6,251 bases of DNA from Bacteroidales bacterium (GTDB lineage Bacteria > Bacteroidota > Bacteroidia > Bacteroidales > UBA10428), in contig DNTK01000271.1 in NCBI GenBank assembly GCA_003508755.1, forward strand, positions 1 through 6,251. Reading direction: 5' to 3'. The notes under the pieces were generated by a model that was not told where the DNA came from, searched no databases, and saw only the letters and a program-made list of their open reading frames with translations. Position numbers and translations under genes: made by a program. This document shows positions 1 through 6,181 of the stretch, piece after piece. The stretch's first letter is position 1. Each line of letters starts with the position of its first letter.

Positions 1-630
1 GAATTACTGATGGAGGAAAAATTCAGGAACTATTCCGAAAAATACTGGAACAGCCGTACCATGGCCCCTTCAGCTTTGCTTTATTATGTAGGTTTTGATA
101 AGAAGGTAGAAAACGTTTCGCATCATACCCTCTTCTTCGATACCGATTTCAAAGAGCATGCCGAAATGATATATGACGAACCGGGCTGGCCTGATAAACC
201 GCTGTTTTATGCCAGTTTTACAAGCATTACCGATGACAGCGTTGCTCCGGCCGGAAAGGAAAACGCTGTGTTTCTTATACCGCTTGCTCCAGGCATTGAG
301 GACGATGAGGCCACAAGAGAAAAATATTTCAATCAGATACTAAACAGAATGGAGGGTATGATTAAACAAAAGCTTTCCGATTCTGTTATATTCAAAAAGT
401 CGTACTGTGTATCCGATTTTAAGCGGGATTACAATGCTTTCAGAGGCAATGCGTATGGTCTGGCCAATACACTAAGACAAACAGGCTTCCTGAAACCAAG
501 GCTCGAAAGCAAAAAAATTCGTAACTTGCTGTACACAGGACAACTCACTGTTCCGGGACCGGGGGTGCCACCAACAATAATCTCAGGCAAAATAACTGCC
601 GGTCTGGCCGATAAAAAACTTAAAAAGTAA
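1..630 (+). CDS. crtI: Phytoene desaturase CrtI, C-terminal part (5' end outside window)
   Basis: This is the C-terminal 209 residues of a FAD-dependent carotenoid desaturase. The frame is open from base 1 (codons GAA TTA CTG come before the first ATG at 10), so that ATG is internal and the true start and the N-terminal FAD-binding motif lie upstream. The family identification rests on the C-terminal signature at fragment residues 176-196 (NLLYTGQLTVPGPGVP, then IISGK), the flavin-binding end of the CrtI superfamily, and on the preceding block SALLYYVGF (24-32). The family takes phytoene to lycopene by stepwise dehydrogenation at the membrane. The stop at 628-630 is 4 nt before crtB, the classic crtI-crtB pair of Bacteroidota, which points to shared transcription. 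This protein is clearly different from the second desaturase at 4697-6169. Family membership is secure; the number of desaturation steps cannot be read from the fragment. Confidence 0.9.
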   Translation, partial: ELLMEEKFRNYSEKYWNSRTMAPSALLYYVGFDKKVENVSHHTLFFDTDFKEHAEMIYDEPGWPDKPLFYASFTSITDDSVAPAGKENAVFLIPLAPGIEDDEATREKYFNQILNRMEGMIKQKLSDSVIFKKSYCVSDFKRDYNAFRGNAYGLANTLRQTGFLKPRLESKKIRNLLYTGQLTVPGPGVPPTIISGKITAGLADKKLKK

Positions 631-634
631 TGAC

Positions 635-1471
635 ATGAAAGATTTATACGAAGACGTTACCTATAAAGTGAGTAAACTGGTTACCAATAGTTACAGCACT
701 TCATTTTCGCTGGGTGTATGGCTTTTACACCATTCAATTCGTCGTGCCATTTACAGCATTTATGGCTTTGTTCGTTTTGCGGATGAAATCGTCGACACTT
801 TCCACGAAAACAACAAGGAAAAACTCCTGAATGAATTCGAAGCCAATTATTACAAAGCATACGATGAAGGTATCAGTCTTAATCCCATTCTAAACGCTTT
901 TCAACTTACAGTGAAAAAATATAATATCGATGATGATTTAATTCAGGCTTTCCTGAAAAGTATGCGTTGGGATTTACACAAAAACGACTATAATGAGCGG
1001 GAAATCAAAGAATACATTTATGGCTCGGCCGATGTGGTAGGGCTTATGTGCCTTAAGGTTTTTGTGGATGGTGACGAGGCCAAATACAAAGAGCTTAAAC
1101 CTTATGCGGTAAGACTGGGATCAGCTTTCCAGAAGGTGAATTTCCTGCGCGATTTAAATGCCGATGTCAACCAACTTCACCGAACATATTTCCCCATTTT
1201 GAAGCATGCACCACTCAACCGGGAAAATTTGAGTTTTATAATCGATGATATTTCCAAAGACTTCAATGTAGCACGAAAAGGAATTTTGATGCTACCCGAA
1301 TCCTCTCGCACCGGGGTTTACACAGCATATTTATATTACTTATCGCTTCTGAGAAAAATAAAGCGAACAGCGCCAAAAAAAATTATGCAAAGTCGGATAA
1401 GAATTTCAAACCTGCACAAAATGGTGTTACTCAATCAGGCATATTTTTCTGTGAAGGCAAATTTGGTTTAG
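635..1471 (+). CDS. crtB: 15-cis-phytoene synthase CrtB
   Basis: A 278-residue squalene/phytoene synthase family protein that joins two geranylgeranyl diphosphates head to head to form phytoene, the first committed carotenoid step. The two aspartate-rich Mg-diphosphate motifs are present: DEIVD at residues 50-54 and DLNAD at 173-177, the latter within NFLRDLNAD (169-177). The S-T-S-F-S substrate motif lies at 21-25, and RTYFP at 183-187 follows the second motif as is usual. The region GSADVVGLMC (130-139) corresponds to the AGxVG signature, with D133 where many synthases have Gly; from memory this also occurs in other Bacteroidota homologues, so I do not read it as a defect. The length is close to the family norm of roughly 280-310 residues. 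The start at 635 is 4 nt after the crtI stop and has no Shine-Dalgarno sequence. The C-terminus is Lys/Arg-rich (240-256). A squalene-type synthase is the alternative, but the crtI/crtYcd context argues strongly for phytoene. Confidence 0.95.
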   Translation: MKDLYEDVTYKVSKLVTNSYSTSFSLGVWLLHHSIRRAIYSIYGFVRFADEIVDTFHENNKEKLLNEFEANYYKAYDEGISLNPILNAFQLTVKKYNIDDDLIQAFLKSMRWDLHKNDYNEREIKEYIYGSADVVGLMCLKVFVDGDEAKYKELKPYAVRLGSAFQKVNFLRDLNADVNQLHRTYFPILKHAPLNRENLSFIIDDISKDFNVARKGILMLPESSRTGVYTAYLYYLSLLRKIKRTAPKKIMQSRIRISNLHKMVLLNQAYFSVKANLV

Positions 1472-1529
1472 AATCCAATATACTATTTCTGAATGCTTTA
1501 CACCATTCACCTGAATATGTATGCCGAAA

Positions 1530-1571
1530 ACTATTCACTAATTGCTGTTTACTGAAAACTGTTTACTGAAA
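1530..1571 (+). repeat. Degenerate 7-bp tandem repeat directly before crtYcd
   Basis: Six head-to-tail 7-bp units end one base before the cyclase start at 1573. The units are ACTATTC, ACTAATT, GCTGTTT, ACTGAAA, ACTGTTT and ACTGAAA. The last four form a near-perfect 14-bp direct repeat (CTGTTTACTGAAA at 1545-1557 and again at 1559-1571). The unit resembles, and has the same period as, the ACTGATA/ACTGTTA array before cruF at 3784-3846. The array contains an in-frame TGA at 1567-1569, so the ATG at 1573 is the first possible start in that frame. It resembles the heptanucleotide short tandem repeats known from cyanobacteria; its function is unknown. Confidence 0.75.
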
Positions 1572-1572
1572 T

Positions 1573-2271
1573 ATGAGTCTCTACCTAATCATCATGTTGG
1601 TTTCCATTGCTGTACCTTTTGCACTAAGCTTTGAAAAAAACTTAATGCTCTATAAGCGCTGGAAGTATTTATTCCCGGCCATCGGACTATCGATGATTCC
1701 ATATCTGATTTGGGATGTAGCGTTTACTAAAAACGGCGTATGGGGATTTAACCCCGCCTATCATGGTAATGTTGTAATCCTTGGGCTCCCGCTCGAAGAA
1801 ATCCTGTTTTTTGCAATTATACCCTATGCATGCGTTTTTACTTATTATGTGTTTAAGTTTCATTTTCCGAGATATACCCTCTCGCCAAAATGGACCATGA
1901 TATTTAGCTATATTTCTGTTGTATTTGCATTGGTCTTTACATTCATTTACCGCGATAGAATTTATACAGCCGTTAATTTACTCTTCTTTGCAATTGTTAT
2001 ATACAGAGCCAATATACTCAACCGTGAAATGCTTGGCAGATTTTTGCTCGTTTTTCCAGTGCTTTGTATCCCTTTTGTGATTGTAAATGGTATACTAACA
2101 GGTACAGGAATTGAAAATGAAATAGTCTGGTACAATAACAATGAAATTATAGGCTGGCGCTTGGGAACCATTCCATTCGAAGATTTCTTTTATGCTTTTA
2201 GTCTTATTGTTCTTAACTTGCTTTTATTGGAATTATTTGAAAAATGGGATCTAAAACGAAAAGCAAAATAA
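1573..2271 (+). CDS. crtYcd: Fusion-type lycopene beta-cyclase (CrtYcd, heterodimeric-cyclase homologue)
   Basis: A 232-residue, very hydrophobic protein with about seven predicted membrane segments (roughly residues 2-20, 31-50, 68-94, 108-126, 132-145, 156-175 and 203-222). It holds two tandem copies of the lycopene cyclase domain found separately in actinobacterial CrtYc/CrtYd and fused in archaeal, fungal and Bacteroidota cyclases. The paired acidic motifs are visible: PLEE at 73-76 (followed by ILFF) and PFED at 201-204 (followed by FFYAF). Each is preceded by a W-G/W-R-L block (WGFN at 57-60; GWRLGT at 194-199), which supports the internal duplication. The enzyme cyclises psi ends of lycopene to beta rings without the FAD-binding fold of CrtY. 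With CruF and CrtD beside it, a mainly monocyclic (gamma-carotene) product is the likely use, but one-end versus two-end activity cannot be read from the sequence. Its 3' end overlaps crtD by 28 nt. Confidence 0.92.
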   Translation: MSLYLIIMLVSIAVPFALSFEKNLMLYKRWKYLFPAIGLSMIPYLIWDVAFTKNGVWGFNPAYHGNVVILGLPLEEILFFAIIPYACVFTYYVFKFHFPRYTLSPKWTMIFSYISVVFALVFTFIYRDRIYTAVNLLFFAIVIYRANILNREMLGRFLLVFPVLCIPFVIVNGILTGTGIENEIVWYNNNEIIGWRLGTIPFEDFFYAFSLIVLNLLLLELFEKWDLKRKAK

Positions 2272-3734
2272 AATCAGTGGGAGTAATTGGCTCGGGAGTG
2301 GGTGGTCTGGCTATTGCCATACGAATGGCCACCAAAGGTTATCAAGTAACAGTTTTCGAAAAAAATGACCATCCGGGAGGCAAGCTTTCACAAATTAAAG
2401 CAAAAGGCTACCGCTTCGATACCGGCCCCTCACTGTTTACTCTGCCAGAGCTGGTTGATGAGCTCGAAGACTATGCAGGTGAAAAAAAATCACAGCAACT
2501 GCCCTACAAGAAGCTTGATATTATTTGCAAATATTTTTACCAAAATGGTAAAACCATAAACGCTTATACCGACCCTGAGCGATTTGCCCAGGAATGCAAG
2601 AAGCAGGTTGGTGAAAACCCGGATCGCATCCGTACACACCTCAAAAAAGTAGAAATACTATACAAGCAAACTGCCAACATCTTCCTGTTTAACTCACTGC
2701 ATCGGATAAAAAATTACTTCAGATGGGAAGTATTAAAGGCAGTACTGCGGTTCGATAGGGTGAACCTGTTCAGCACCATGCACAACGAAAATCAAAAACG
2801 CTTTACTACCCCGGAAGTGATTCAACTGTTCGATCGCTATGCCACCTACAACGGCTCAAGTCCTTTTATGGCTCCGGCTACCCTGAATGTAATCGGGCAC
2901 CTCGAAAACAATATCGGCGCCTACTTTCCGACACAGGGAATGTATGCAATTGCGGAGCATTTACATCAACTAGCTGTGAGCAAGGGAGTTGATTTTCAGT
3001 TTAACAAATTGGTAAAAAGAATTGTGATTGAAAACAAACAGGCCAAAGCAATCGAGACCGACTCTGGGATACATACTTTTGATATTATCTGCTCCGATAC
3101 CGATGTGAGCTACCTGGCCGATAATATGCTTCAGCACCCTCTGGAGAAACGACTGAAACGAATGCAACCTTCTTCATCGGCCCTTATTTTTTATTGGGGG
3201 GTAAAGAAAGAATTTCCAGAGCTGGAACTTCACAATATTATATTCAGCAACAACTATCGAAGCGAGTTTGATGCCTATTTTAATAAAAAAACCATCTACC
3301 ATGACCCATCGGTGTATATTTTTATCAGCAGCAAAATGGTAAAGGAGGATGCTCCACCAGGACGCGAAAACTGGTTTGTAATGGTAAATGCACCCACAAC
3401 TGACGGACAAAACTGGGATGAACTGATTAAGGAAACACGTAAAAACATAGTAAAAAAAATAAATAACAGGTTTAACGTTAAAATTGAAAATTTTATCGAA
3501 TACGAGGAAATTGGCAGCCCGCTTACTATCGAAGCCAACACCCTGAGCAAAGGAGGAGCTTTGTACGGACATTCTGGCAATTCCAAGTTTGCCACCATTT
3601 TGCGACACCCCAACTTCCTGCGTTCTATTAAGAACCTGTATTTTGTTGGAGGCAGTGTGCACCCGGGAGGCGGTATTCCGCTTTGCCTTGCCAGTGCAAA
3701 GATTGTGGATAAAGAGATTCCGGGGAATCTATGA
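2244..3734 (+). CDS. crtD: CrtD-type 1-hydroxycarotenoid 3,4-desaturase
   Basis: A 496-residue FAD-dependent desaturase of the CrtI superfamily. It has the N-terminal Rossmann motif GSGVGG (16-21), an acidic residue ending the second strand (E39), the HPGGK turn (43-47), the FDTGPSLFT block (58-66), and the C-terminal flavin motif VGGSVHPGGGIPLCLASAK (468-486). The blocks DRYATYNGSSP (197-207), SSALIFYWGVKKEFPEL (311-327) and the HPGGGIPLC ending match, from memory, Bacteroidota CrtD proteins of the myxol/saproxanthin pathway rather than phytoene desaturases. The expected reaction is introduction of the 3',4' double bond in 1'-hydroxy-gamma-carotene, the product of CruF, whose gene follows. 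The ATG at 2244 lies inside the cyclase gene and adds a Lys-rich 10-residue leader. The next in-frame candidate, GTG at 2277, would start only a few residues before the FAD motif and is less likely. The overlap suggests coupled translation. Confidence 0.88.
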   Translation: MGSKTKSKIKSVGVIGSGVGGLAIAIRMATKGYQVTVFEKNDHPGGKLSQIKAKGYRFDTGPSLFTLPELVDELEDYAGEKKSQQLPYKKLDIICKYFYQNGKTINAYTDPERFAQECKKQVGENPDRIRTHLKKVEILYKQTANIFLFNSLHRIKNYFRWEVLKAVLRFDRVNLFSTMHNENQKRFTTPEVIQLFDRYATYNGSSPFMAPATLNVIGHLENNIGAYFPTQGMYAIAEHLHQLAVSKGVDFQFNKLVKRIVIENKQAKAIETDSGIHTFDIICSDTDVSYLADNMLQHPLEKRLKRMQPSSSALIFYWGVKKEFPELELHNIIFSNNYRSEFDAYFNKKTIYHDPSVYIFISSKMVKEDAPPGRENWFVMVNAPTTDGQNWDELIKETRKNIVKKINNRFNVKIENFIEYEEIGSPLTIEANTLSKGGALYGHSGNSKFATILRHPNFLRSIKNLYFVGGSVHPGGGIPLCLASAKIVDKEIPGNL

Positions 3735-3757
3735 TGAAGAATGAAAAATGAAGAATG
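3734..3757 (+). repeat. Short 7-bp repeat at the crtD stop codon
   Basis: Three 7-bp units of consensus ATGAARA (ATGAAGA 3734-3740, ATGAAAA 3741-3747, ATGAAGA 3748-3754) plus a closing ATG at 3755-3757. The first unit shares its A with the crtD stop codon TGA at 3732-3734, so the array begins exactly where coding ends. The period equals that of the ACTGNTA array 27 nt further on. The tract is short and could in principle be low-complexity sequence, but the exact period and purine pattern make a repeat the better reading. Confidence 0.6.
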
Positions 3758-3783
3758 TATTATACTGAAGGAATAATTCAATA

Positions 3784-3846
3784 ACTGATAACTGTTAACT
3801 CTTAACTGTTAACTGTTAACTGATAACTGATAACTGATAACTGTAA
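3784..3846 (+). repeat. Nine-unit 7-bp tandem repeat directly before cruF
   Basis: Nine uninterrupted 7-bp units fill 63 bp and end 3 nt before the cruF start at 3850. There are four ACTGATA, three ACTGTTA, one ACTCTTA and one ACTGTAA. An incomplete unit ATA at 3781-3783 comes before them, and ACG at 3847-3849 could be the beginning of a tenth, which would run into the ATG. Because 7 is not a multiple of 3 and each unit holds TAA, all three forward frames are closed repeatedly. Junctions of the form GTTAAC are small palindromes. This is a heptanucleotide short tandem repeat of the kind described in cyanobacteria. Position suggests it sets the 5' untranslated spacing of cruF; copy-number change would alter that spacing without shifting a frame. 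Confidence 0.9.
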
Positions 3847-3849
3847 ACG

Positions 3850-4494
3850 ATGACGATAAAAACCCTCATATCAGAAAAATACATCCCCTATACCATTATG
3901 TTCTTCTATCTGGTGGGCTTAGTCTTGTTTATTGTGCCGGTTGCAAGAGACTTGTTTTACCTAACCATTGCTCCATCACTTTTACTGGTGACCACTGCCA
4001 TGCTGGCTTTCCATAAAGAATGGTCATTAAAAACCATACTGGTACTTTTCACCATTTTTGCTGTGGGAATCGGTATTGAGATTATTGGAGTAGAAACCGG
4101 CGAGATATTTGGCACATACAGCTACCAGGAGGCCCTTGGACCTAAAATTGATCATGTACCGTTAATGATTGGCCTTAACTGGGTGGTTCTTACCTATTGT
4201 TCCAATGCAATCGTCAAAAAACTTACGAAAAATACGTTCATCATCGTTCTTTTCGGAGCATTATTAATGGTAATTTACGATCTCGTTCTTGAACTCGTTG
4301 CCCCTACCCTGCACATGTGGAAATTTTCGACCCCATACCCTCCTTTCAGAAACTTTCTGGGATGGTTTTTGCTTGCAGTAGTTTTCCATGTTTTGTTGAT
4401 TACATTTAAAATTAACACAACAAACAGAGTAGCTCGTTTTGTATTTTTTATTCAAATGGTGTTTTTAATGCTCATTTATTTTCTGGACTCCTGA
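3850..4494 (+). CDS. cruF: CruF-type carotenoid 1,2-hydratase (DUF422-family membrane protein)
   Basis: A 214-residue polytopic membrane protein with about seven hydrophobic segments (roughly residues 13-32, 36-54, 62-82, 103-121, 129-150, 168-187 and 195-212). Conserved-looking polar positions of the CruF/bisanhydrobacterioruberin-hydratase family sit between them: E77, the G-x-x-F-G-x-Y-x-Y motif at 84-92, GPK at 97-99, VPLMIGLNW at 103-111, YD at 143-144, AP at 151-152, W157 and PPFRNFLGW at 164-172. The family adds water across the terminal C-1',2' double bond of a psi end, giving a 1'-hydroxy carotenoid; in Bacteroidota this prepares the substrate for CrtD, encoded immediately upstream. 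No glycosyltransferase gene (cruG) follows, so the hydroxyl is not obviously glycosylated by this cluster. The ATG at 3850 is the first usable start after the repeat array and lacks a Shine-Dalgarno sequence. Unrelated lipocalin-like CrtC hydratases are excluded by the membrane topology. Confidence 0.85.
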   Translation: MTIKTLISEKYIPYTIMFFYLVGLVLFIVPVARDLFYLTIAPSLLLVTTAMLAFHKEWSLKTILVLFTIFAVGIGIEIIGVETGEIFGTYSYQEALGPKIDHVPLMIGLNWVVLTYCSNAIVKKLTKNTFIIVLFGALLMVIYDLVLELVAPTLHMWKFSTPYPPFRNFLGWFLLAVVFHVLLITFKINTTNRVARFVFFIQMVFLMLIYFLDS

Positions 4495-4516
4495 AACGTT
4501 ATTTATTTAATGCAGA

Positions 4517-4573
4517 ACATGATAACACAAAGTGACAATAACTTCTTTCATAAATTTTTGTTATCTTTCATGA
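4517..4573. repeat. Imperfect inverted repeat in the cruF-crtI spacer
   Basis: The arms GATAACACAAA (4521-4531) and TTTTTGTTATC (4555-4565) pair at 10 of 11 positions, with a 23-nt AT-rich interval between them. An outer CATG (4518-4521) recurs after GTTATC as CATG (4569-4572), displaced by three bases, so the partial dyad spans 4517-4573. The right arm also contains TATCTTTC (4562-4569), one base off the Bacteroidota -7 consensus TAnnTTTG, but no convincing TTG-type -33 element lies at the right distance. It could be an operator, a weak terminator for cruF (no T-tract follows a compact GC stem, so this is unlikely), or chance in AT-rich DNA. Confidence 0.3.
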
Positions 4574-4574
4574 T

Positions 4575-4700
4575 ATGAATTGCCTAATGAATCACTCCAT
4601 TCCATTATTTGTGCACCCCATCAGCAATCTTGCAAACGAAACAAAGTATTTATCGGGCATCGAAATTAAACTCAACAGTAAAAACAACACTTCCAAATGA
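4575..4700 (+). CDS. Possible 41-residue ORF coupled to the downstream crtI
   Basis: A 41-codon ATG-initiated frame fills most of the 202-nt spacer before the second desaturase. Its stop overlaps the desaturase start in an ATGA junction at 4697-4700, the arrangement typical of translationally coupled genes. An in-frame alternative start is the ATG at 4587. The predicted peptide is polar (Asn, Ser and Lys-rich after residue 17) with a short hydrophobic stretch around residues 9-16, and has no signal peptide, transmembrane helix or recognised motif. I do not recognise it. It could be a leader peptide, or simply a chance open frame in AT-rich sequence; the exact ATGA overlap is the only positive argument. 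Confidence 0.25.
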   Translation: MNCLMNHSIPLFVHPISNLANETKYLSGIEIKLNSKNNTSK

Positions 4701-6169
4701 AAAAGAAAATCGTAGTTATCGGAGCAGGTTTTGGAGGACTCGCAGCAGCTATACGGCTGGCAGCAAAAGGTCACGATGTTCATCTTTTAGATAATCGCGA
4801 TAAACCCGGCGGAAGGGCTTACCAATACGAAATAGATGGGTTTAAATTCGATGGAGGTCCAACAGTAATTACTGCACCTTACATCTTTGATGAAATTTTT
4901 GAAGCTGTTGGAAAGAAAAAAGAAGATTACATCAATTTAGTTCCACTGGACATTTATTACCGCTTCTTCAGCCATGATGGAAAATGGCTCGACTATACCG
5001 GAAATCTTGATGAACTAAGCAAAGAAGTTGAAAAATTCAATCCCGGGGATGTAAAAGGATTTAAAAAGCTGGCAGAAAATGTAAAATCTATTTTTAACCT
5101 GTTTAGTTCTTTCACCGATAAACCCTTCCGTAACATGAAAGAAATGCTGCGGATTATACCTCCTACCTACAAACTGAATGGGCACATAGGTACTTACAGA
5201 TTCGTTTCAAAGTTTATTAAAAATGATTTTTTAAGACAGGTTTTTTCCTCTCACCCCTTGTTGATTGGCGGAAGTCCATTGGAAACTCCTTCTTTTTATA
5301 CCTTAATTGCTCAGTTTGAACGCGAATGGGGCTTGTATTACTCCATGAACGGAACCTATGCCATTATAGAAGCATTTGCCAAGTTGTTTCGCGAAGCAGG
5401 CGGCACCTTAAAGTTAAACTCCGAGGTCACTGAAATTATCTTTGAGAAACGAAAAGCGACGGGAGTGGTATTAAAAACCGGTGAAAAGATTTCTGCCGAT
5501 GCGGTGGTCTGTAACTCAGATGTAGCAAATACCTACCTGAACCTCATACCCGAAAAGAAAAGAATATCGCTGCTAAGCTGGAGAATGAAAACCATGAAAT
5601 ATTCGGTATCGCTGTTTGTTTACTATTTCGGAACTAAAAAACGGTATCTCGACTCCAAGCTGCAGCACCACAACCTGATTTATGGCAAAAACTTCAAAAA
5701 GCAGATGAAGCAACTATACAACGGAAAAAGCCTTCCCGAAGAAATGTTTCTTTACCTGCATATGCCCAGTCGTATCGATTCGACTATATCACCTGAAGGC
5801 ACTGAAAGCTTTTATGTTTTGTCTCTTGTTCCTAACCTCAGGGTTGATCCGGGCTGGGAAAACATGGCAGAATCCTATAAAGATAAAATAGTCGATTATC
5901 TGGAAGAAAACTTTCTTCCCGATCTACGGGAAAACATTATTGCTGAACATCACATCGATCCTATTCACTTCAGAGATACACTTAAAAGCTATAAGGGAGC
6001 TTCTTTTTCTTTCGCACCCAAGCTATCACAAACAGCCTATCTGCGGCCTCTGAACAAATCCAAACGCTATGAAAACCTCTATTTTGTAGGGGCCGGAACA
6101 CATCCCGGACCAGGTGTTCCGGCGGTAATTTCATCAGGTAAAATTGTTGCAGATATGATCGACTCCTAA
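4697..6169 (+). CDS. crtI: Second phytoene desaturase, proteobacterial-like CrtI (complete)
   Basis: A 490-residue FAD-dependent desaturase, nearly the length of the four-step phytoene-to-lycopene CrtI of Pantoea (about 492). The N-terminal GAGFGG (9-14) with D32 closing the Rossmann unit, DKPGGRAY (35-42) and FDGGPTVIT (51-59) bind FAD. The blocks FNPGDVKGF (114-122), HPLLIGGSP (186-194), EREWGLYY (208-215), LYLHMPS (352-358), FRDTLKSYKGASFS (425-438) and the C-terminal VGAGTHPGPGVPAVISSGK (464-482) follow, from memory, the proteobacterial CrtI pattern. The expected reaction is phytoene to lycopene. The start at 4697 places the FAD motif at the usual distance. It is separated from cruF by 202 nt, so it may have its own promoter. 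It duplicates the presumed role of the desaturase at 1-630 but belongs to a different subgroup, which raises the possibility of acquisition by transfer or of a shifted substrate range. It is intact, with no frameshift or lost motif. Confidence 0.9.
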   Translation: MKKKIVVIGAGFGGLAAAIRLAAKGHDVHLLDNRDKPGGRAYQYEIDGFKFDGGPTVITAPYIFDEIFEAVGKKKEDYINLVPLDIYYRFFSHDGKWLDYTGNLDELSKEVEKFNPGDVKGFKKLAENVKSIFNLFSSFTDKPFRNMKEMLRIIPPTYKLNGHIGTYRFVSKFIKNDFLRQVFSSHPLLIGGSPLETPSFYTLIAQFEREWGLYYSMNGTYAIIEAFAKLFREAGGTLKLNSEVTEIIFEKRKATGVVLKTGEKISADAVVCNSDVANTYLNLIPEKKRISLLSWRMKTMKYSVSLFVYYFGTKKRYLDSKLQHHNLIYGKNFKKQMKQLYNGKSLPEEMFLYLHMPSRIDSTISPEGTESFYVLSLVPNLRVDPGWENMAESYKDKIVDYLEENFLPDLRENIIAEHHIDPIHFRDTLKSYKGASFSFAPKLSQTAYLRPLNKSKRYENLYFVGAGTHPGPGVPAVISSGKIVADMIDS

Positions 6170-6181
6170 ACATTTAGCTAC

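Noticed and set aside
10..12. ATG at 10 as the true start of the first desaturase
   Set aside because: The frame is open to base 1, and the product from this ATG would lack the FAD-binding domain. The gene is cut by the window edge rather than truncated.
1493..1555. A 20-codon ATG frame in the crtB-crtYcd spacer
   Set aside because: It runs into the 7-bp repeat and stops at a TGA supplied by the repeat; it is too short and has no coupling to the next start.
1962..2171. Minus-strand frame within the lycopene cyclase gene
   Set aside because: The sense strand encodes conserved membrane segments and the PFED motif next to this stretch; the antisense product shows no family features.
1375..3459. 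Runs of eight A within genes (1375-1382 in crtB; 2482-2489 and 3452-3459 in crtD) as possible slippage or phase-variation sites
   Set aside because: Each encodes adjacent Lys codons in an AT-rich genome, the frames are intact, and similar 7-A runs occur in the other genes, so nothing marks these as special.
3174..3781. Long open frames on the minus strand (3174-3662 and 3296-3781) opposite crtD
   Set aside because: They lie antisense to a gene with clear family motifs along its full length, have no recognisable domain, and overlap each other in different frames. They are a by-product of crtD codon composition.
4495..4530. A rho-independent terminator after cruF
   Set aside because: Only a 5-bp AT-rich pairing (GTTAT with ATAAC) with a long loop is seen here, without a GC stem or a T-tract directly after it.
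4592..4794. Plus- and minus-strand frames (4609-4794 and 4592-4783) across the second crtI start
   Set aside because: Both run over the GAGFGG FAD-binding region of the real desaturase in other frames, and the predicted products look like random sequence.
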